From contig CACYEW010000001.1 of assembly GCA_902773455.1 (NCBI GenBank), forward strand, positions 1 to 9,347: 9,347 nt of DNA, given 5' to 3'. Position 1 is the first letter of the stretch. Each line of letters starts with the position of its first letter. This DNA is from an uncultured Ruminococcus sp. (GTDB taxonomy: Bacteria > Bacillota > Clostridia > Oscillospirales > CAG-272). This document shows, piece after piece, positions 1-5,867 of this stretch. The notes under the pieces were generated by a model that worked only from the letters and a program-made list of their open reading frames with translations, did not search any database and was not told the origin of the DNA. A program made the position numbers and the translations under genes.

Positions 1-2
1 CA

Positions 3-47
3 AAAGATCTGCTCGACGGAGCAAGACGTTCAATTTACGGAAAATAA
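3..47 (+). CDS. 3' end of an upstream operon gene (partial, unidentified)
   Basis: Only the last 14 codons are visible, reading KDLLDGARRSIYGK and then TAA at 45-47; the gene begins before the window. The frame is chosen because its TAA is embedded in the Shine-Dalgarno sequence of the next gene (TAAGGAG, 45-51), the same layout as the undoubted junction at 1452-1458. One other frame stops at 61-63 and the third stays open into the next gene, so the assignment is likely but not certain. The peptide is too short to name. A sugar-pathway enzyme, for example a transketolase subunit, would fit the neighbours, but that is a guess from context. Confidence 0.5.
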   Translation, partial: KDLLDGARRSIYGK

Positions 48-59
48 GGAGAAAAGAAA

Positions 60-1454
60 ATGAAAAAGATCAAAGTCGCATACCTGCCCTTTTACATCAA
101 ACTGTACGACGACAAAGGCTCGCAGTGGAGAGTTCCGTGCGTCGCGTATATGAACAAGCTTATCAAAATGATCGAAGACCGCGGATTTGAGGTCGTATGC
201 GCGGACGAGATCTGCCGGATCAAGCCGGAATTCGACCGCGCCGCCGCAAAGTTCAACGCGGACGACGAGATCTGCGCCGTGATAACTCAGCATCTCGCGT
301 ATTCTCCGTCGCTCGAATCGATCGGAGCGCTGAAAAGCCTTAAGGCGCCGATAATAGTTTTCGACACCACGCCGAGCCTCGAGTTTATAAAATACGCCGA
401 TACCGAGGACAGGATAATGGAAAACCACGGCATACACGGCGTGCAGGATATGTGCAACATGCTGATCCGCAATAACGTTGATTTCGAGATATGCGCAGGT
501 CACGCTTCCGATCCCGCCGTGCTTGACGAGCTGTGCGGCTATATCCGCGCCGCGTACGCCGCAAAGACCTTCAAAAACTGCCGTATCGGTATGGTCGGCG
601 GCGAATTCGAAGGTATGGGCGATTTCCGCGTTACCGACAGGGAATACGAGGAGGCGACGGGCGCAAAAACCGTAAGAATGACGAAAGCCGACGCGGATAA
701 GTATCTTTCGAAGATCACGGACAAAGAGATCGAAGCGGAGCTTGAATACGATAAAAAGAAATACGACGTACAGGTCAAAAATCCCGATAATTACAAGGCA
801 TCGATAAAGGCCGGTCTCGCCGTCCGCAAGTGGATGAAAGCGGAAAAGCTCGACGGAGTGACGGTGAACTTTTTGCATACCGACGAAAACGGTCTGCCGA
901 AGGTACCGTTCGTCGAATGCTGTAAGATAATGGAACGCGGACAGGGTTACGCCGGAGAGGGCGACAATCTCACCGCCGGTCTCGTCGCTTCGTTGATCAA
1001 GGCTTTCCCCGATACAACGTTTACCGAAATGTTCTGCCCGGACTGGAAAGAAAACACGATCCTTTTAAGCCATATGGGCGAAATGAACCCGAGACTCACG
1101 GAAAACAAGCCCGTTATATTCGACAAGCCGTTCAGTTACAATACGTGCGGAGACACGGTATCGCTTTCCGCCTGCTTCAGAACGGGCAAAGCCGTGCTCG
1201 TCAATCTCGCGCCCTCGGAATTCGGCTTTACGCTGATACTTTCGGAAGTCGATATGGTACAGAGCGGCATGGCGGACGCGGCGTATACGTATGAGGTGCG
1301 CGGATGGATGAAGCCGAAACTGCCTTTGCCCGAGTTTTTGAAGGCTTATTCGCAGAACGGCGGTACGCACCATTCGGCGCTCGTTTACGGCGCCGACGTC
1401 GAAGCGCTCGCCGCATTCGGAAACATGATGGATTTCGACGTAGTCGTAATTTAA
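60..1454 (+). CDS. L-arabinose/L-fucose isomerase family sugar isomerase
   Basis: A 464-residue cytoplasmic protein of the metal-dependent AraA/FucI fold, which interconverts aldoses and ketoses. The N-terminal half has family signatures such as HGVQDMCNMLIRN (126-138). Residues matching the Mn-binding set of arabinose isomerase are present: Glu300 in GYAGEGD, Glu323 in FTEMF, His338 in LSHMGE and the pair His437-His438 in GGTHHS, so an active enzyme is expected. Overall divergence from true AraA and FucI is high, so the substrate is not known. The start has AAGGAG at 46-51, 8 bases upstream. The stop codon overlaps the ribosome binding site of the next gene, a TIM-like isomerase, so the two are probably co-transcribed and may act in one pathway. 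Family assignment is secure; the sugar is open. Confidence 0.88.
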   Translation: MKKIKVAYLPFYIKLYDDKGSQWRVPCVAYMNKLIKMIEDRGFEVVCADEICRIKPEFDRAAAKFNADDEICAVITQHLAYSPSLESIGALKSLKAPIIVFDTTPSLEFIKYADTEDRIMENHGIHGVQDMCNMLIRNNVDFEICAGHASDPAVLDELCGYIRAAYAAKTFKNCRIGMVGGEFEGMGDFRVTDREYEEATGAKTVRMTKADADKYLSKITDKEIEAELEYDKKKYDVQVKNPDNYKASIKAGLAVRKWMKAEKLDGVTVNFLHTDENGLPKVPFVECCKIMERGQGYAGEGDNLTAGLVASLIKAFPDTTFTEMFCPDWKENTILLSHMGEMNPRLTENKPVIFDKPFSYNTCGDTVSLSACFRTGKAVLVNLAPSEFGFTLILSEVDMVQSGMADAAYTYEVRGWMKPKLPLPEFLKAYSQNGGTHHSALVYGADVEALAAFGNMMDFDVVVI

Positions 1455-1463
1455 GGAGAAGAT

Positions 1464-2171
1464 ATGAAACCAACGATCAGAACGCCTTATTTTGAGATAG
1501 GAACGAAAAACTATATTTACGGCGACAAAGTGCTCGAATACGCGAAAGCCGCCGACAAAGCTGCTGAGAAATACGATATAGACGTGCTTTTCATAACGCC
1601 CGCGGTCGAGATACGCCGCGTAGTCGAAAACACGAAGCGTCTTATCGTTCTCGCGCCGTATATGGATACTCTCCGCCCCGGGCGCGGTATGGCCGACATA
1701 CTGCCCGAGGCGCTCAAAGCCGCCGGAGCGAAGGGCGTAGTTATAAACCACTGCGAAAAGCCGATGAGTCTGCCGCAGATGAAAAAGACGATAGACAGAG
1801 CGAGAGAACTTGATTTTCTCGTTTTCGCCTGCGCCGATACGCTTGAAGAGGCGAAAGCGATAGCTCAGCTGCACCCGGATATAATAAATCCCGAACCGTC
1901 GCAGATAATAGGCGGCGGCAACGGCGTATCGCCCATGGATTACGTAAAGGATTCGATAAGAGTCATTAAAGAGATATATCCGGACATACTCGTGGAGCAG
2001 GCGGCGGGCATAACGAACGGAAAACAGGTCTACGATTTCATCATGGCGGGCAGCGAAGCCGCGGGCGCCGCTTCGGGCATAATGAACGCAAAAGACCCGA
2101 TCGCGATGATAGACGAAATGATTGCCGCAACGAGACGCGCGGCGGACGATCTGAAAAAACAGGGGGAATGA
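1464..2171 (+). CDS. Triose-phosphate isomerase-like protein (archaeal-type, sugar-operon variant)
   Basis: A 235-residue TIM-barrel protein, the short length typical of archaeal-type triose-phosphate isomerase. Landmarks run in the right order: the active-site lysine strand EIGTKNYIYG (Lys15), the catalytic histidine in VVINHCEKP (His96), the catalytic glutamate in NPEPSQIIGGG (Glu144) and the phosphate-binding segments AAGITNGKQV (180-189) and ASGIMNAKDP (203-212). The usual Asn of the N-x-K motif is Gly13 here. A housekeeping glycolytic role is therefore doubtful; it may isomerise another phosphoketose (TIM homologues act on erythrulose phosphate in tetritol pathways), which is inference. 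AAGGAG lies 5 bases before the ATG, and the stop (TGA, 2169-2171) overlaps the next reading frame as ATGA. Confidence 0.85.
   Translation: MKPTIRTPYFEIGTKNYIYGDKVLEYAKAADKAAEKYDIDVLFITPAVEIRRVVENTKRLIVLAPYMDTLRPGRGMADILPEALKAAGAKGVVINHCEKPMSLPQMKKTIDRARELDFLVFACADTLEEAKAIAQLHPDIINPEPSQIIGGGNGVSPMDYVKDSIRVIKEIYPDILVEQAAGITNGKQVYDFIMAGSEAAGAASGIMNAKDPIAMIDEMIAATRRAADDLKKQGE
2162..2166 (+). promoter_or_regulatory. Ribosome binding site deciding the YjbQ-like start
   Basis: The run GGGGG (in AGGGGGA) lies 1 base before the ATG at 2168 but 7 bases before the ATG at 2174. The second ATG is therefore the more likely start. The first would give the common ATGA overlap with the stop of the TIM-like gene, so it cannot be excluded; the difference is two residues. 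Confidence 0.55.
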
Positions 2172-2173
2172 AT

Positions 2174-2668
2174 ATGGTATTCAAGAAATCTTTCAAGGTG
2201 GAGTCGAACCACCGCGCCGTAAGCTTTCACGACATAACCGATCAGGTCAAGGAATACGTTGCGGAATCGAAGATACAAAACGGCATCGTCGTTGTATATT
2301 CGCATCACACGACCTGCTCCGTCATCACGCAGGAATGCGCGTTCGACAAATCGATGACCGGGCTTGAAACGCTGCAGCAGGACCTTGTGAACGTGTTTGA
2401 GGAATGGATCCCGACGTGCAGATACGAAGGAATGTATCTGCATCCCGGCAAAAAGGCGCTTGATTTTGCCGAAGAGCACGGGGAGGACAATTTCGGCTGC
2501 CATAACACCGACGCTCATCTGCGCTCTTCTATAATCGGCAGAAGCGTAACTGTCGTGATAGACGACGGAGCGGCAGACCTCGGCGAATTCGGGCGAATTC
2601 ATTTCATAGACTGGGATCAGACGAGAGGCAGGGTACGCACCGTTCAGGTAATGATAATAGGTGAGTGA
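2174..2668 (+). CDS. yjbQ: YjbQ/UPF0047 family protein (putative secondary thiamine-phosphate synthase), divergent
   Basis: A 164-residue soluble protein of the YjbQ family. Family landmarks are the strand and loop VVVYSHHTTCSVITQEC (39-55) with conserved His45 and Glu54, the segment NTDAHLRSSIIG (111-122) with conserved His115, and the typical C-terminus R-x-R-x-V-x-V-x-x-x-GE. E. coli YjbQ has weak thiamine-phosphate synthase activity in complementation tests, the origin of the family name; the true role is unsettled. Two oddities stand out: it is about 25 residues longer than the usual ~138, with extra sequence around 83-106, and the usual GTWQ motif reads GEFG (137-140). It sits directly after two sugar isomerases and overlaps or nearly overlaps the TIM-like gene. 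An alternative start is the ATG at 2168. Confidence 0.8.
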   Translation: MVFKKSFKVESNHRAVSFHDITDQVKEYVAESKIQNGIVVVYSHHTTCSVITQECAFDKSMTGLETLQQDLVNVFEEWIPTCRYEGMYLHPGKKALDFAEEHGEDNFGCHNTDAHLRSSIIGRSVTVVIDDGAADLGEFGRIHFIDWDQTRGRVRTVQVMIIGE

Positions 2669-2669
2669 A

Positions 2670-3143
2670 ATGAAGAAGCTTACCGCTCTGATGCTCGCGG
2701 CTCTGATGCTCGCGGCTCTGATATTTGCGTTTTCCTCGTGCGGCGAGCTTGAATCACCGCCCGCTTATATGCCCGCGGTAAGATACGAAAACGTACCGCT
2801 CGAAAATCTGACGCTGATGATACAATGGGGTTCCGGTCCCGCGGACGGAGGCGGTCCCGCGTTCGGCATGACCGCGGGTGAAGCGCTCAAAGCAAACGCG
2901 GACGGCATACCGTACGCCGTGATCGGCGACGGAGACTTGAAAATCGTAAACGGAAGCGATAAAAACGCGCGTTTCGATACAAAGTTCGAAGGCGTATTCA
3001 CAAAGGACGGAGAATTGACGGATCATAAGGAATCCGATCTCTCTTCTCTGCCGTCCGGAAAATACGTAGTCGCGTTCAGCGTGACAAAGCAGATGAAAGA
3101 CAGAGACGAGGAATATTACGTATTCACGGGGATAGAGAAGTAA
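2670..3143 (+). CDS. Small lipoprotein of unknown function
   Basis: A 157-residue protein with a lipoprotein signal peptide: MKK, a hydrophobic stretch (about 5-21) and lipobox FSSC with Cys24 as the lipidated residue. It should be anchored on the outer face of the membrane. The mature part is Gly/Pro-rich near residues 54-66 and ends in a beta-like segment (LPSGKYVVAFSVT). I do not recognise the family. A GTG at 2661 would also open the frame, but ATG 2670 has AGGTGAG at 2659-2665 as a ribosome binding site and gives a normal signal peptide. It starts one base after the stop of the YjbQ-like gene, so it belongs to the operon. Tandem TAA TAA stops precede a terminator. The signal peptide contains a 15-base tandem repeat. 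Confidence 0.78.
   Translation: MKKLTALMLAALMLAALIFAFSSCGELESPPAYMPAVRYENVPLENLTLMIQWGSGPADGGGPAFGMTAGEALKANADGIPYAVIGDGDLKIVNGSDKNARFDTKFEGVFTKDGELTDHKESDLSSLPSGKYVVAFSVTKQMKDRDEEYYVFTGIEK
2685..2722 (+). repeat. 15-base tandem repeat in a signal peptide
   Basis: The unit GCTCTGATGCTCGCG occurs twice exactly (2685-2699, 2700-2714), followed by a third partial copy (GCTCTGAT, 2715-2722). It encodes repeated ALMLA in the hydrophobic core of the lipoprotein signal peptide. The unit length is a multiple of three, so gain or loss of a copy would lengthen or shorten the signal peptide without a frameshift. Confidence 0.85.
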
Positions 3144-3149
3144 TAAAAC

Positions 3150-3173
3150 AGCCGAACGCGAAAACGTCCGGCT
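3150..3173. terminator. Bidirectional intrinsic terminator between convergent genes
   Basis: The arms AGCCGAACG (3150-3158) and CGTCCGGCT (3165-3173) pair with one A/C mismatch around a 6-base loop CGAAAA. On the + strand the hairpin is followed by a T-rich tail (GATCTTTATT); on the - strand the tail is GTTTTATT. It lies between the lipoprotein stop (3143) and the stop of the opposing gene (3194), so it can end both transcripts. Confidence 0.75.
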
Positions 3174-3193
3174 GATCTTTATTATGAATGAAT

Positions 3194-3949
3194 TCAATCG
3201 TTTATTTTCGGCTCGTCGGTAAAGCAGCGCATCGTGTTTCTCACCTCGCCCATGGCTTCCGCCGGAACGGGGAGCTTGCCTATGTTCTCTTCTCTCATGA
3301 ATACCGACATCGGCACCGACGCGTCCATTACGATCATATACGAAGTCAGCATATCGCCGTTGTAATTGAACGTCGTCATACCGGGAAATTCCTTGACCGT
3401 CAGATCGGCGGGAACAAGGATTATGCGGTCGGGTGAGCTGCGGTAGCTGACCGCGTGGAATTTCGACGCGAACATACTGTAATCCGCGGTGCCGTAACTG
3501 ATCATATCGCCTGCGATCCTTACGCCGTATCTCTTTTCATAATTACCGTCCTTCCGCCACTCGAGCCAAAGCCCCTGCAGCTGCGGCAGTATCTCTTTAT
3601 CGCGCACGACGATATTGTAAAACGGATCGTGATCGACCTTGTGAAGTCTGTACGTCGTATCGCCCATTATGGTATAATAATAGTCCATTACGATCTCGCC
3701 GTTATCGTAATAAAGCCGCTTGATCCACGTCATGGGTTCGCCGCGGTAGGTACGCGAAAGCACGGTCTCTCCGAGCTGAATATCGGTCTGTTCGCCTTTT
3801 TTAACTGCGTTATTGTCGTATTTTACCGAAGTTTCGAATATGATCCGCTTTGCGTAATCGCGCAGAACGGCTTTTTTGCCTTTGAGTTCGAGATAATAAT
3901 GATACCCTTCTTCCCAGTATCCGTCGAGTTCAGCTTTGCCGAATAACAT
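3194..3949 (-). CDS. Hypothetical beta-rich protein with internal duplication
   Basis: A 251-residue protein without signal peptide or membrane segment, so probably cytoplasmic. I do not recognise a family. It is rich in aromatic and beta-forming residues and looks like two copies of a ~115-residue unit. Each half opens with L-x-G-x-W (LDGYW 8-12; LQGLW 124-128), and about 72 residues later has a matching strand pair (YDNGEIVMDYYYTIMGDTTY 81-100; YNGDMLTSYMIVMDASVPM 196-214). Such repeats are typical of lipocalin-like or other small beta-barrel or sandwich proteins, but no ligand site can be named. The start is supported by GGAGGTG at 3955-3961, 5 bases upstream, and by a promoter at 3979-4007. 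It is a single-gene transcript ending at the shared terminator. Confidence 0.75.
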   Translation of the reverse strand: MLFGKAELDGYWEEGYHYYLELKGKKAVLRDYAKRIIFETSVKYDNNAVKKGEQTDIQLGETVLSRTYRGEPMTWIKRLYYDNGEIVMDYYYTIMGDTTYRLHKVDHDPFYNIVVRDKEILPQLQGLWLEWRKDGNYEKRYGVRIAGDMISYGTADYSMFASKFHAVSYRSSPDRIILVPADLTVKEFPGMTTFNYNGDMLTSYMIVMDASVPMSVFMREENIGKLPVPAEAMGEVRNTMRCFTDEPKIND

Positions 3950-3978
3950 AACAGCACCTCCGTTTTCGTTCTTTTATA

Positions 3979-4007
3979 TTTATATCATAAAAAACGGCGT
4001 TTGTAAA
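3979..4007 (-). promoter_or_regulatory. Sigma-A-type promoter for the duplicated hypothetical protein
   Basis: Read on the - strand: TTTACA (-35, 4002-4007), a 17-base spacer, and TATAAA (-10, 3979-3984). Both boxes are one base from consensus, the spacing is ideal, and the start codon lies about 30 bases downstream of the -10 box. Confidence 0.75.
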
Positions 4008-4034
4008 GGTTTTTTGCGATTTTTTATTATCTGC

Positions 4035-4062
4035 TTGACAAAACACGCCTTTATGATATAAT
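4035..4062 (+). promoter_or_regulatory. Sigma-A-type promoter for the 4091 lipoprotein
   Basis: A consensus TTGACA (4035-4040), a 16-base spacer and a consensus TATAAT (4057-4062). Transcription should begin near 4069, so the ATG at 4061 lies inside the -10 box and cannot be the translation start. Confidence 0.85.
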
Positions 4063-4076
4063 GAATAAAAAATACG

Positions 4077-4083
4077 GGAGGGT
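4077..4083 (+). promoter_or_regulatory. Ribosome binding site fixing the start at 4091
   Basis: GGAGG within GGGAGGGT sits about 8 bases before ATG 4091. Together with the promoter position it excludes the longer frame from 4061. Confidence 0.8.
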
Positions 4084-4090
4084 CACAACT

Positions 4091-4477
4091 ATGAAGAAAC
4101 TGATCACGGCGGCGGTGATTTTATGTATGCTTGCGTTATGTGCCTGTTCGCCTTACAGTTCGCATTATTCGGCGATCGGCTTCGTTCATTCGAACACGTC
4201 TTCGAACGCTTTTATGAGCTTTTACGAATTCGACGGCACGATGGTCTTTACGCTCAATGCGGATAAATCCGATAAGATCGTATTCACGGCGTCGCTCGGA
4301 TCGGGCGAGCTCGAGGTCTTCATCGATAACGGCTCGGGCAAAACGTCTCTTTTGTCGCTTAAAAGCGGCGACGGTATAAACGGCACGGGAGGAGAGCTCA
4401 GCGCCGGCAAAGTTTATATCATCGTGGAAACGAACGGCAAATGCAGTAACGGCAGTCTTACTTTTAACCTTGAATAA
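4091..4477 (+). CDS. Small lipoprotein, beta-sandwich-like, unknown function
   Basis: A 128-residue protein with a clear lipoprotein signal: MKK, hydrophobic core, and lipobox LCAC with lipidated Cys19. The mature part is short and beta-rich: FDGTMVFTLNA, KIVFTASLGSGELEVFIDNG, and then LSAGKVYIIVETNG and GSLTFNLE at the end. This alternating pattern resembles small extracellular beta-sandwich domains of the pre-peptidase C-terminal kind, but this is a similarity of layout only. Expressed alone from its own consensus promoter and ended by the strong hairpin at 4513-4553. The upstream in-frame ATG at 4061 is rejected because it lies in the -10 box. The substrate or partner is unknown; membrane-surface location is well supported. 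Confidence 0.8.
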   Translation: MKKLITAAVILCMLALCACSPYSSHYSAIGFVHSNTSSNAFMSFYEFDGTMVFTLNADKSDKIVFTASLGSGELEVFIDNGSGKTSLLSLKSGDGINGTGGELSAGKVYIIVETNGKCSNGSLTFNLE

Positions 4478-4512
4478 AACCTTACGGCAAAAAAGCGGCG
4501 CGCGATAAGTAT

Positions 4513-4553
4513 ACCGGCTGAAATAAGGAGCTTTTATCCTTGTTTCAGCCGGT
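4513..4553 (+). terminator. Strong hairpin terminator, 17-bp stem
   Basis: The 17-base arms at 4513-4529 (ACCGGCTGAAATAAGGA) and 4537-4553 pair fully, with one U-G wobble, around a 7-base loop GCTTTTA. A T-rich tail (GATTTTGTATTTTCTTT) follows on the + strand, so it ends the lipoprotein transcript. It also lies just past the stop of the - strand operon (4595), but the - strand tail (TATACTTA) is poor in T runs, so action in that direction is less sure. Confidence 0.85.
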
Positions 4554-4594
4554 GATTTTGTATTTTCTTTATGACGATTTCGTTTATACGGTTT

Positions 4595-5341
4595 TTATTT
4601 ATTTATAAGCTTCAAAAATCTCGCTTCGTTCATCTGTTCGTTCGTCACGTATTCGCCGTTGTAAAACAGCGCGTAGGTCGTTATCGGCGTCGGGGCGTTT
4701 TGCGCCTCTTCTGCGCTTTCGATACGGACGGCTTTGAATTTAACGCCGTGTTCCTTTGCGGCCGTTTCGATTTCCGGCACGTATTTCGCGTTGTACGGGC
4801 ATTGATGCGTGTAGAATAAAACGTAACCGTCTTCATTTATATGCGGACGCTTTGCGCATTCCTTGAATTCCGGTACCGGGGCGTTATCGTCAAACGGCAG
4901 ATACCAGAGCTGAACGCCGTTATCCGCCTCGTCGCATACGGTAAAGCCTTTGTGCGAAAGATATTTCGGATCGGACAGAAACGGCTTCTTTTTTGCGCTC
5001 GAAAGTACGGTAAGACCTTTTTTGCCCTGCTCTTTCGCATCCTTTATGCAGGCGTCGAGCAGGTCGTTCGAATAGCCGTGACCTTTGAACGAGCCCGATA
5101 CCCAGAGGCAGTCGATATGGATATATCCGTCGGCTTTGATCGGGTTCCACGCCTTTTCGGCGGGGATATATTCTATGAAGCATTTGCCGCGTTCGACGCT
5201 TTTCAGAAACACGAGTCCGTCGTCGAAGCGGTCGGAAAGCCACGCTTTTTTGCTCGATACCTGCACGTCGTTATTGCCGGATATCGCGCAGCATATATGC
5301 TCTTTTCCGATATTTTCTTTCGTTACTCTTACGTATTCCAT
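4595..5341 (-). CDS. GNAT acetyltransferase with C-terminal YoaP (thioredoxin-like) domain
   Basis: A 248-residue cytoplasmic protein with two domains. Residues 1-150 are a GNAT fold: the family opening VTKENIGKEHICCAI (6-20) and the acetyl-CoA loop SGSFKGHGYSNDLL (82-95). Residues about 155-248 match the YoaP domain, with a thioredoxin-like strand, FYTHQCPYNAKYVPE (176-190), the PTPITTYALFYNGEYV stretch (217-232) holding the probable cis-proline, and VTNEQMNE. Length agrees with B. subtilis YoaP (about 250). The substrate of the family is unknown. ATG 5341 is preferred to the in-frame ATG at 5368 because AAGGAG (5346-5351) is 4 bases upstream and the family start fits; the longer form would overlap the preceding gene. 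It is the last gene of the operon. Confidence 0.85.
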   Translation of the reverse strand: MEYVRVTKENIGKEHICCAISGNNDVQVSSKKAWLSDRFDDGLVFLKSVERGKCFIEYIPAEKAWNPIKADGYIHIDCLWVSGSFKGHGYSNDLLDACIKDAKEQGKKGLTVLSSAKKKPFLSDPKYLSHKGFTVCDEADNGVQLWYLPFDDNAPVPEFKECAKRPHINEDGYVLFYTHQCPYNAKYVPEIETAAKEHGVKFKAVRIESAEEAQNAPTPITTYALFYNGEYVTNEQMNEARFLKLINK

Positions 5342-5344
5342 TTT

Positions 5345-5352
5345 TCTCCTTA
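5345..5352 (-). promoter_or_regulatory. Fused stop codon / ribosome binding site
   Basis: On the - strand TAAGGAGA holds both the TAA stop of the upstream GNAT gene and the AAGGAG of the YoaP-type gene. The arrangement favours translational coupling and fixes the start at 5341. Confidence 0.7.
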
Positions 5353-5865
5353 CAGTTCTCTTCTCCACAGCAGATTCCCGTCTTCTTTATCGAAAACGAA
5401 GCCGCATCTTTTGAGAACGTTTTGCGATTTTATATTGTCCTTAAGCGTTTCGGCGCAAACGGTCTTTATTCCGAGAGCTTTGCCGAAAAGCAGAAAAGCC
5501 GTAAGCGCCTCGGTCATATATCCGTGACCTTCGTAATCCGGATTCATGCCGTAACCGACCTCGGTCGCGCCGTCTTTCGGTACGTATTTATAATCTATCG
5601 AGCCGATAACGTGACCGTTTTCTTTCAGTACGATAAGAAATTCCGTAAAGAACAGATAGTTCCCGGGGTCGTCTTCGATCTCTTTCTGCAGTTTTACGAG
5701 AAAGCTCTTAAGCAGATAATCGAGCTCTTCTCCGCGGTATACCACGCCGTATTTTTCTTCGAAAGCCGCGATATCGGTATTGAAAAGCGCGAGATTTTCT
5801 TTCGTATACGGAAACAAAACGAGTCTTTCTGTGCCGATACGGTCCGTCATTGCGTTTTCGTTCAT
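5350..5865 (-). CDS. GNAT family N-acetyltransferase (RimJ/RimL-like)
   Basis: A 171-residue single-domain acetyltransferase. Seen in order: TERLVLFPYT (12-21), the central strand HVIGSIDYKY (85-94), the acetyl-CoA binding segment EVGYGMNPDYEGHGYMTEAL (102-121), and the C-terminal NIKSQNVLKRCGF (144-156). The family transfers an acetyl group from acetyl-CoA to amines, including protein N-termini and small molecules; the acceptor here is unknown. The frame is open much further upstream, but ATG 5865 is chosen because GGAGAGG (5871-5877) is 5 bases upstream and the start lies just 2 bases after the stop of the DegV gene. Clearly in the same operon as the DegV gene and the following YoaP-type acetyltransferase. 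It is a different subgroup member from the GNAT at 8297-8797. Confidence 0.87.
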   Translation of the reverse strand: MNENAMTDRIGTERLVLFPYTKENLALFNTDIAAFEEKYGVVYRGEELDYLLKSFLVKLQKEIEDDPGNYLFFTEFLIVLKENGHVIGSIDYKYVPKDGATEVGYGMNPDYEGHGYMTEALTAFLLFGKALGIKTVCAETLKDNIKSQNVLKRCGFVFDKEDGNLLWRREL

Positions 5866-5867
5866 GC

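Noticed and set aside
30..878. Long open frame (282 codons) on the - strand
   Set aside because: It lies fully opposite the sugar isomerase gene, has no recognisable family and no ribosome binding site; GC-rich third positions of the real gene keep the opposite frame open.
1065..1874. Long - strand frame of 269 codons
   Set aside because: It runs across the junction of two well-supported + strand genes; the composition is Arg/His/Tyr-rich, as in antisense shadows.
1..2670. A thiamine riboswitch ahead of the YjbQ-like gene
   Set aside because: There is no leader space: the genes overlap or are separated by a few bases. Any such element would have to be upstream of the window.
4061..4090. Longer start of the lipoprotein at ATG 4061
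   Set aside because: This ATG is inside the -10 box TATAAT and so upstream of the expected transcript start; it would also put ten charged or polar residues before a standard signal peptide.
4841..5527. + strand frame of 228 codons
   Set aside because: It is antisense to the YoaP-type and GNAT genes; the translation is Phe/Arg/Tyr-rich with no motif.
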